Origin: Bacteroidales bacterium UBA755
GTDB lineage: Bacteria; Bacteroidota; Bacteroidia; Bacteroidales; UBA932
DNA length: 5,964 nucleotides
Assembly: GCA_002297815.1 (NCBI GenBank)
Contig: DBKH01000075.1
Location: 1-5,964, forward strand
Direction: 5' to 3'
The notes under the pieces were generated by a model, which made no database searches, had not been told where the DNA came from, and saw only the letters and a list, made by a program, of their open reading frames with translations. A program made the translations under genes and the position numbers. The stretch's first letter is position 1; each line of letters starts with the position of its first letter. This document shows positions 1-4,521 of the stretch, in pieces.

Positions 1-49
1 ATTTCATCGAACTCACGTTAATATAAGCAATCAATAAAAAACAACGAAT

Positions 50-238
50 ATGTCAGAGGAGAAATTTGATTACACCAAAGCGGTCGCTGAACTGGACGAG
101 ATCGCTGCAAAGGTAGAGGACCCTGCCACCAGCCTGGATGACATCGGTGCCCTCGTGAAGCGCTCCAAAGAACTCATCGAGTCCTGCCGCCAGTACCTCC
201 GCTCCGTCCGTGACTCCATCGATGACACCAAGGAATAA
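50..238 (+). CDS. xseB: Exodeoxyribonuclease VII small subunit
   Basis: The 62-residue product fits the small subunit of exonuclease VII, which binds several-fold to XseA to form the cytoplasmic nuclease that degrades single-stranded DNA in repair. Its family features are the N-terminal FDYTKAVAELDEI segment (residues 6-18), a short VEDP turn, the conserved SLDDIGALVKRSKELIE helix (residues 28-44) and a charged C-terminal helix. Together these give the expected helical hairpin at normal length. The ATG at 50 is the only start that keeps the conserved N-terminus. It is preceded by an A-rich stretch rather than a strong Shine-Dalgarno site, as is usual in Bacteroidetes. xseA normally lies just upstream, but I could not recognise its tail in the first 49 bases. 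The gene ends just before the accessory region. Confidence 0.93.
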   Translation: MSEEKFDYTKAVAELDEIAAKVEDPATSLDDIGALVKRSKELIESCRQYLRSVRDSIDDTKE

Positions 239-245
239 CCTCCTG

Positions 246-479
246 TCACTGCATCTGCTGAAGGCTAGCACCTAATCCCTCCAGTAGCATTTTCGGCCTC
301 TTTTGCTCCCCAAGGGTGCATCCCGCGCTCTCGGAAACAGATAGTGCGGGATAATCCTTGTCGGAGACTTTTGCCGTTCTTAAACGGAAATGGATTTTAA
401 TCTTACTGCTTTCCCAATCCTCCGGAATTTCTAGGAGCCATTGGATGCCAGTTGGCTTATACTTCTCATACCTCTTCAT
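246..479 (-). pseudogene. hsdS: hsdS remnant: N-terminus of type I restriction specificity subunit fused to a repeat
   Basis: The first ~49 residues match the usual start of type I specificity subunits, which choose the DNA target of the HsdRMS complex: MKRYEKYKPTG, then IQWLLEIPEDWE (residues 12-23), then an arginine-rich strand and VSDKDYPALSVSE (residues 38-50). Full-length HsdS is about 400 residues with two target-recognition domains, and neither is present. From residue 50 on, the frame reads through repeat copy 1 (263-334) and stops at 246, so the last 28 residues are not HsdS sequence. The ATG overlaps the fic stop codon (ATGA, 476-479), showing that hsdS was once translationally coupled to fic. 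It cannot work as a specificity subunit. Confidence 0.85.
263..334 (+). repeat. Truncated copy 1 of the dispersed structured repeat
   Basis: These 72 bases align with 2121-2192 with about 11 mismatches and no gaps (hand alignment, about 85%), and 301-334 also matches the start of copy 3. The copy keeps the left part of the repeat, including most of the first hairpin (GTGC/GCGC inner stem). It stops abruptly at about 334, where recognisable hsdS sequence begins. The two hairpin-to-promoter segments present in copies 2 and 3 are missing here. Orientation is the same as in the other two copies. Confidence 0.8.
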
Positions 480-1669
480 AAGACATTGTCCTCCTTCTTA
501 ATAAGAACTTGTAACAGCATCATTCCTTTGGTCGTAAGAAAATATTTCTGACGTGGATGCCGTGGGGAATCCGGATACAGCGAGCGTATGAAACCATCGC
601 CTATCGATGGTGAGAGATGGACTTTCAGGAAATTGTCGCGTCCTTTCAGCCCGATGTGCTCCATCATTTCTTTCACAGACAATTCATTGTTTCCTACAGC
701 GCGGACAAGTGCCTCAATGTTCGGATTGTCCGTGTGGAACTTGTCCTGGACTTGTCCCGAACTTGTCCTGCGCTTGTCCTGCGCTTGTCCTGTGCCGGAG
801 GATAATTCCGGCTGTACGCTCCACTCTGGGGTGGGTTGGATATGAAGGTAGCGGTTTCTGAGATCCCAATGCTCGCCAAGAAGCAGATTGCGGAAGAAAC
901 GCTCAAGATAGACAGGTGAATAGTCGATACCTTTTACGAGATTCTTATAGTTGGCCCGCACCAGCGCATTGCGGAAATACCATGAGTGGTTCGCAAAAAG
1001 GTCGTTATTGATGTCGAACCCAACTGAGCGGAGGTATTGTATTGTGAATACAGCGGTAGTGCGTGTGTTTCCTTCGCAAAAAGGGTGGATTTGCCATATT
1101 CCGGAAACAAAGTTTGTAAGATGGGAAATCATTTCATCTCTGGAGATTCCTTTGTAGCTGAATGCGCGTTCCTGCTCGATGTCATATTCCAAGGCTCGGC
1201 GTAGATCCTCCCAATTCATGTAGCTGACAGAGACTCCTTCTAGTACCCATTCTTTCTTTGAGATGTCATAGTCGCGAATCTGTCCAGCGTGTTTGAATAC
1301 ACCGTCAAAAATCCTCCGGTGCAAAGATATGATACCGTTAGCACTGAAATCAAATGTCCCTGCGGACAGGATTTTCGTGATGTTGACGGAAACCTTGTCC
1401 GCTTCTTCTTTGTCTGCATCGCCTGAATCTCGTGCGGTCTTGGAGGTATAGTATTGCCTCAGGAGTTCACGGGCTTCGTCTATCGTGATGTCGCCTTCGA
1501 TGTTCCTGCGAGCCGTTTGTTGAAGGTACTCGGATGTTTTCAGCCCATCTACAGCCTGTAGTCCGATAGCAACGCGCCAAGCCTCAGCCTTGTTCTTTTG
1601 GGCGGGTTCTCCCTGCCTGATGTACTGGTCGAAGTCAAGATATGTCTGTTCTTTTGCCATTCGTTTCAT
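476..1669 (-). CDS. fic: Fic-family AMP-transferase-like protein with C-terminal winged helix
   Basis: The 397-residue product is a Fic-domain protein. Enzymes of this family usually transfer AMP from ATP to hydroxyl side chains of target proteins. The catalytic loop HPFCEGNTRTTA (residues 195-206) matches HxFx(D/E)GNxR, with catalytic H195, E199, N201 and R203. It lacks the final arginine of the canonical motif (A206) and has T202 for glycine. SWYFRNALVRANY (229-241) is typical of one Fic subfamily. Upstream, RRNIEG (54-59) resembles the (S/T)xxxE(G/N) self-inhibitory helix but has Arg in place of Ser/Thr. A repetitive linker (293-310) leads to a wHTH-like domain of about 80 residues containing NIEALVRAVGNNELSVKEM and PRHPRQKYFL. 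The gene lies between hsdM and hsdS remnants, a common place for fic genes in type I loci. Start 1669 lies 3 bases after the hsdM stop; the ATG at 1660 is a reasonable alternative. Confidence 0.9.
   Translation of the reverse strand: MKRMAKEQTYLDFDQYIRQGEPAQKNKAEAWRVAIGLQAVDGLKTSEYLQQTARRNIEGDITIDEARELLRQYYTSKTARDSGDADKEEADKVSVNITKILSAGTFDFSANGIISLHRRIFDGVFKHAGQIRDYDISKKEWVLEGVSVSYMNWEDLRRALEYDIEQERAFSYKGISRDEMISHLTNFVSGIWQIHPFCEGNTRTTAVFTIQYLRSVGFDINNDLFANHSWYFRNALVRANYKNLVKGIDYSPVYLERFFRNLLLGEHWDLRNRYLHIQPTPEWSVQPELSSGTGQAQDKRRTSSGQVQDKFHTDNPNIEALVRAVGNNELSVKEMMEHIGLKGRDNFLKVHLSPSIGDGFIRSLYPDSPRHPRQKYFLTTKGMMLLQVLIKKEDNVL
739..793 (-). repeat. Five tandem 11-bp units inside the fic linker
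   Basis: On the plus strand the units are ACTTGTCCTGG, ACTTGTCCCGA, ACTTGTCCTGC, GCTTGTCCTGC and GCTTGTCCTGT at 739, 750, 761, 772 and 783. They encode fic residues 293-310, the linker between the Fic domain and the winged helix. Eleven is not a multiple of three, so adding or losing one unit changes the frame. By hand translation, one unit gained leads to a stop at 694 and one unit lost to a stop at 716-714; both remove the winged helix. Three units (33 bp) would leave the frame unchanged. Confidence 0.88.
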
Positions 1670-1672
1670 TTC

Positions 1673-1912
1673 CTATTTGCTGATGGTCAGGATGCCACCG
1701 GTACCACAGGCTCCATCGTAGATGCTGAAGGTATTGTCTTCGATCTGGTCAGCGGCCGGGAGTATGGCGAGGTCCGCCAACAGCTTCACATAGTCTCTTG
1801 GTGTGAAGTGCTCTCCGGCCTCTGTGACGTTATTTTCCTCGTTGAATTTACGAAGAAGTTCCTCAAAGAGGGTTCCCATCATGTGGTTGTCGAGGGCTTC
1901 CCATAGCAACAA
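1673..1912 (-). pseudogene. hsdM: hsdM remnant: internal fragment of type I DNA methyltransferase
   Basis: The 79-residue frame contains an internal piece of HsdM, the adenine-N6 methyltransferase subunit of type I RM systems. It reads LDNHMMGTLFEELL (residues 7-20), KFNEENNVTEAGEHFTPRDYVKLLADL (22-48) and the SAM-binding motif I YDGACGTGGILT (65-76). The N-terminal helical domain and everything after motif I, including the catalytic NPPF/Y motif, are missing, out of about 500 residues. The frame begins with a TTG that is not a natural start, since open sequence continues upstream to a TGA at 1951-1949 without HsdM similarity. It ends at a TAG three bases before the fic start, so a deletion probably joined mid-hsdM to the sequence just before fic. 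Not functional. Confidence 0.87.
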
Positions 1913-1931
1913 AAATAGTGATTTTTCGTGA

Positions 1932-2087
1932 GCTATTGTACAGAAGTTTCATAAAATCAGCAATCTTGAGCAGGAAGAATATGTCAAGTGTGTTCTGGAT
2001 TATGTCAGCTCCAATGGTGACATCCTTCCGGCCACACTTTACAAGGAAGAGCCTTTGTCAGTTACGTCCGCAAACTTCACGACGTGA
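1932..2087 (+). pseudogene. Possible hsdR C-terminal remnant
   Basis: A short open stretch follows a TGA at 1929-1931 and ends at TGA 2085-2087. It has no plausible start but reads like a protein end: KISNLEQEEYVKCVLDYVSS then NGDILPATLYKEEPLS. That pattern (helix, NG turn, then LY..EP) resembles the C-terminal region of the type I restriction subunit HsdR, the ATP-dependent DNA translocase. It lies directly beside the hsdM fragment but on the opposite strand, which would imply an inversion as well as deletions. The match is from memory of the family and is short, so the coding nature is more secure than the name. Confidence 0.42.
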
Positions 2088-2120
2088 TCACCGTTTAGTT
2101 TTTGGGAATTAAGAGTTTTA

Positions 2121-2340
2121 GGCTTGCGCCTGATCCCTTCGGTAGCATTTCCGGCCTCTTTTGCTTCCCAAGGGTGCTTCTCGCACTATCGGGAAGCGTT
2201 TTCCACACTTTTTGTCACCCAAAAGTGCTACGATCCGTTGCACTTTTGCGAAGGTCGTACAATCCTAGAATCATTAGTGATTTTATGCGTTTTCAAAAAT
2301 AATGGTTATATTCGTGAATATAAGAAGAATAGTTGTCTTA
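2121..2340 (+). repeat. Copy 2 of the structured repeat, upstream of the MNT/HEPN pair
   Basis: Bases 2154-2340 align with 3069-3254 at about 89% identity with one gap, and 2121-2192 aligns with copy 1. Two hairpins are visible. GCTTCCC (2163) pairs with GGGAAGC (ending 2197), with an inner GTGC/GCAC stem. At 2221-2247 AAAAGTGC pairs with GCACTTTT, then ACG with CGT around a 3-base loop. The copy ends at the A of the ATG of the MNT gene, so it forms that gene's whole leader. A frame open through the repeat extends the MNT ORF upstream to 2124, but this is repeat sequence and not part of the protein family. Confidence 0.88.
2307..2314 (+). promoter_or_regulatory. Candidate -7 promoter element inside repeat copy 2
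   Basis: TATATTCG differs at one position from the Bacteroidetes -7 consensus TAnnTTTG. It would place transcription start near 2320 and give a leader of about 20 bases before the ATG at 2340. No good TTTG lies at the -33 spacing; only T-rich sequence (2281-2284, 2290-2293) is there. The same octamer is conserved in copy 3 at 3222-3229. Confidence 0.38.
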
Positions 2341-2654
2341 TGAGAAGACCGGAGATAGTCAAGCAGATAAAGTCTGTGATCAATGAGGCAGCTCCTACAG
2401 CGATGGCCATTTTGTTTGGATCTGAGGCCAGAGGGGATGCTAGGGAAGATAGTGACATCGATGTTTTGGTTTTGCTGTGCAAGGATCATCTAACTTATGA
2501 AGATGAGAACGTTGTCCGTTGGCCGCTATATCAATTGGAAATCAAGACAGGAGTGTCAATCAACCCTATTATTATGTCGCGAAAATCCTGGGAGTCAAGG
2601 CCGGTTAAGACCCCGTTCTATTCCAATATCGTCAGGGAGGGCATCGTGTTATGA
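2340..2654 (+). CDS. MNT-type nucleotidyltransferase, putative antitoxin of a HEPN/MNT pair
   Basis: With the start at 2340 the product has 104 residues, the usual size of minimal nucleotidyltransferase (MNT) proteins. The defining motif FGSEARGDAREDSDIDVLVL (26-45) gives G27-S28 and metal-binding D39 and D41. A third acidic residue expected on a later strand may be E71 in YQLEIKTG. In the characterised HepT/MntA (type VII) systems the MNT protein transfers AMP to its HEPN partner and silences it; the same role is inferred here. The stop overlaps the ATG of the HEPN gene (ATGA, 2651-2654), which indicates translational coupling. The upstream open frame to 2124 is repeat copy 2, so I reject the longer start. 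Only a weak purine-rich stretch (AAGAAGAAT, 2322-2330) precedes the ATG. Confidence 0.88.
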   Translation: MRRPEIVKQIKSVINEAAPTAMAILFGSEARGDAREDSDIDVLVLLCKDHLTYEDENVVRWPLYQLEIKTGVSINPIIMSRKSWESRPVKTPFYSNIVREGIVL

Positions 2655-3049
2655 AAGAGACATTGGATCAGGAAAGCAAAAAGGCTCTCATTGACTATAG
2701 AATCAGCAGAGCGTTCGAGACATTGAAGGAAGCGGAATTGCTTTCCAATGAATCCTTCTTCAACGCTGCGGTCAACCGTTTGTACTATGCTTGCTATTAC
2801 GCTGCTGTTGCTCTTCTGCTGAAGAATGATATTCCGGCACAAACTCACAACGGTGTGAAAACGATGCTGGGCCTTCATTTCGTGTCCAAAGGAATTTTGT
2901 CGATAGAAGACGGAAAAGTATTCTCCACGCTCTTTGAAAAAAGGCACAGCAGTGATTATGATGACTTCGTCTATTGTGACAAGGAAATGATTGATGCCCT
3001 TACTCCAAAGGCAGAGTCCTTCATTAAATCTATTCAGAATCTTTTATGA
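2651..3049 (+). CDS. HEPN-domain protein, putative RNase toxin of a HEPN/MNT pair
   Basis: The 132-residue product is a helical HEPN protein. Landmarks are ISRAFETLKEAELLSNESFF (18-37), the conserved AVNRLYYACYYAAVALL helix (40-56), QTHNGV (64-69) and KRHSSDYDDF (97-106). HEPN toxins usually cleave RNA through an RX4-6H motif. Here R98 is followed by four residues and then Y103, with H99 directly after the arginine, so the motif is R-H-x3-Y rather than the classic form. R-x-x-x-D-Y endings are common in the subfamily that carries NRLYYA. The tyrosine near the active site is a plausible target of AMP addition by the partner, by analogy with HepT. The gene overlaps the MNT stop by four bases and follows it, whereas in the Shewanella type system the toxin comes first. 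No terminator is obvious before repeat copy 3. Confidence 0.87.
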   Translation: MKETLDQESKKALIDYRISRAFETLKEAELLSNESFFNAAVNRLYYACYYAAVALLLKNDIPAQTHNGVKTMLGLHFVSKGILSIEDGKVFSTLFEKRHSSDYDDFVYCDKEMIDALTPKAESFIKSIQNLL

Positions 3050-3068
3050 CAGTCTGTCAACGTTGGAC

Positions 3069-3254
3069 GCCTCTTTTGCTTCCCAAGGGTGCATCCCGCA
3101 CTATCGGGAAGCGTTTGCCCCACTTTTTGCTACCCAAAGGTGCTACGTCCCGTAGCATTTTTGCGAAGGCCGTACAATCCTTGAATCATTAGTGGTTTTA
3201 TGCGTTTTCAAAAGTAATGGTTATATTCGTAAGTGTAAGAAAAAAGTTGTCTTA
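3069..3254 (+). repeat. Copy 3 of the structured repeat, downstream of the MNT/HEPN pair
   Basis: This direct copy matches 2154-2340 from GCCTCTTTTGCTTCCC to GTTGTCTTA, with about 20 differences and one gap by hand. It keeps both hairpins: GCTTCCC/GGGAAGC spanning 3078-3112, and a 12-bp stem at 3136-3162 (AAAGGTGCTACG / CGTAGCATTTTT, including two G-T pairs). The TATATTCG octamer is kept at 3222-3229. Unlike copy 2 it is not followed by a real gene, only a 10-codon frame at 3258-3290. It starts 19 bases after the HEPN stop, so the toxin-antitoxin pair sits tightly between two copies. Confidence 0.88.
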
Positions 3255-3267
3255 TTTATGATGCTTA

Positions 3268-3304
3268 AAACTATGGTTCAACGTTGTTAGGAACTCTATA
3301 GTTT
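3268..3304 (-). terminator. Candidate terminator hairpin at the end of the secreted-protein gene
   Basis: AAACTAT (3268-3274) pairs perfectly with ATAGTTT (3298-3304), and after a bulge GTTC pairs with GAAC, leaving an 11-base loop. On the minus strand the stem ends in a short T run (GTTTTAAG). It overlaps the stop codon of the minus-strand gene by two bases. It could also stop plus-strand transcription leaving repeat copy 3. Confidence 0.42.
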
Positions 3305-4034
3305 AGAAATCATAGTTGTCAATAAAAATACCTTTCAAATCATTTAGCATGTTACGGAACACGTTGTATTCCATCCTATATGTTTCTTCTTCGAAGCGGA
3401 TTTGTTCATTATATGCATCGACTTCTTCTTGCGTTTTTTTTGATAGTTTGGTTCTACCTCCAATAAGTGCATCACGCTCTTTTGTTAAACTATTTACTCT
3501 TTGCCAATGCAGTCTGTTTTCCGGGCCATTAGATTTCCCTTCTCCTCGTATTGTCCTCCGATCAGTCCAAAAATTGTTAAAAATACATCTGCATTTTCCA
3601 TCTTTAATCTCTACCCTGCAAGAAAACTTTATTTCAGAAGCATAACGGGCGATGTCTCCTATATGAGCAAACGCATTATCAATGCTTAAGACACTCAAAC
3701 CCAACTTTACGCTACCGCGAAAGGCAACAAGGTCTGTTCCCATATATCTGTCTTTATCATCAATTCTAAGATGGTATCGGTCTGTTATTTCATAGGCCCA
3801 TTTTTGTACCTGCTCTGAGATCTCTTCTGCTGTTTTGTCCGGAAATAGGATGACTTCCTTGATTTCATCTTCTCCTCTTTCATTAATTGGGAACAAGCAC
3901 TCTCCCATCGGCCCATTAGTGTCGAATGCTGTAAACTGTAGATTTTGACCATATTGTTGACCAAAACTGATATAAGGACAAACGAGCAATGTAAAAGAAA
4001 TAAGAAGGAGTTTAAAATTACACATGGTAGCCAT
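3303..4034 (-). CDS. Secreted protein of unknown function, possibly DUF4468-like
   Basis: The frame codes for 243 residues. Residues 6-25 form a signal peptide (NFKLLLISFTLLVCPYISFG), with likely signal peptidase I cleavage before QQ at 26; C19 is not in a good lipobox, so the product should be periplasmic or surface-exposed rather than a lipoprotein. Residues 58-165 (strand, then KTAEEISEQVQKWAYEI helix, a GS-type strand, and IKDGKCRCIFNN) resemble the Bacteroidales DUF4468 fold, but I hold that loosely. A basic, coiled-coil-like C-terminus (176-230) follows. The second ATG (4025) fits the promoter better, since the -7 element puts transcription start near 4045; starting there drops only MAT. 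It seems to be a single-gene unit. Function unknown. Confidence 0.82.
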   Translation of the reverse strand: MATMCNFKLLLISFTLLVCPYISFGQQYGQNLQFTAFDTNGPMGECLFPINERGEDEIKEVILFPDKTAEEISEQVQKWAYEITDRYHLRIDDKDRYMGTDLVAFRGSVKLGLSVLSIDNAFAHIGDIARYASEIKFSCRVEIKDGKCRCIFNNFWTDRRTIRGEGKSNGPENRLHWQRVNSLTKERDALIGGRTKLSKKTQEEVDAYNEQIRFEEETYRMEYNVFRNMLNDLKGIFIDNYDF

Positions 4035-4050
4035 TTTTTTTTGATTCTTT

Positions 4051-4081
4051 CAAAGTTAGCCTTTTTTTACCAGAAATCAAA
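4051..4081 (-). promoter_or_regulatory. Bacteroidetes-type promoter of the secreted-protein gene
   Basis: On the minus strand TTTG (4081-4078) is followed after 19 bases by TAACTTTG (4058-4051), an exact match to the -33 TTTG / -7 TAnnTTTG consensus of the Bacteroidetes housekeeping sigma factor. The predicted transcription start is about 10 bases before the first ATG and about 20 before the second. Confidence 0.8.
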
Positions 4082-4521
4082 GAGAGCATTAAGCAAAAAC
4101 GTAAAGGCAAAAACATAAACAGACATACGGGCTGTCGGTGCGGGGGCACATCCTTCAAGTTTGATACCATGCTGCTGGTGATGGATCAGAGGCTTGTGGT
4201 CCAACGCATGCCTGTCTCAGATACTTAACGACTTAATGTTAAAGTCAAAGACACCACTGTTACTTAAACATAATTGATGAATTCCAAGCTCGCCTAATCG
4301 ATGCGTACAATGAGCTTAATAATAGAGAAACGAGACTCTGTCTGCAGACCACGAGCACAGAAAATGGCTGTGGAGTCATGTCTAGGGTATGCAGGTGTGG
4401 CTGACCCTACCTTAGGAGATGGGGGTTGAGCACGGTTAGTGGGGTTACACTGATGTATAGGGCAGGATGGCGTGGCCGTGGTTTGCGAAAATGGGATTTA
4501 TCGCTTCTGTTGAAGTGACAG
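4082..4521. other. Gene-free stretch with two coding-like plus-strand remnants
   Basis: No intact gene is present in these 440 bases. Two plus-strand patches look protein-like. The frame ending at TAA 4226-4228 reads GCRCGGTSFKFDTMLLVMDQ and then RLVVQRMPVSDT (4130-4225). A different frame, open from 4243 to TGA 4402-4404, reads IDEFQARLIDAYNELNNRE (4273-4329) and a cysteine-rich tail. The second resembles short helical proteins of Bacteroidetes phages and conjugative elements, but I cannot name either. Neither has a convincing start, so they are probably debris of lost genes. Confidence 0.4.

Noticed and set aside
1..49. Tail of xseA before xseB
   Set aside because: All three frames close within these bases, but none shows a recognisable XseA end, so no feature is claimed.
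739..793. CRISPR-like array
   Set aside because: Units are 11 bp with no spacers and lie inside a coding frame.
588..906. Several overlapping frames across the fic linker on both strands
   Set aside because: They arise because the 11-bp units contain no stops in any frame; none resembles a protein family.
1918..2112. 64-codon plus-strand frame with an ATG
   Set aside because: It is out of frame with the hsdR-like patch and its sequence is not protein-like.
2124..2339. Longer N-terminus for the MNT protein
   Set aside because: This stretch is repeat copy 2, shared with non-coding copies, and MNT proteins of this type start close before the GS motif.
3258..3290. Ten-codon frame (MMLKTMVQRC) after repeat copy 3
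   Set aside because: Too short, overlaps the hairpin at 3268-3304, and nothing supports translation.
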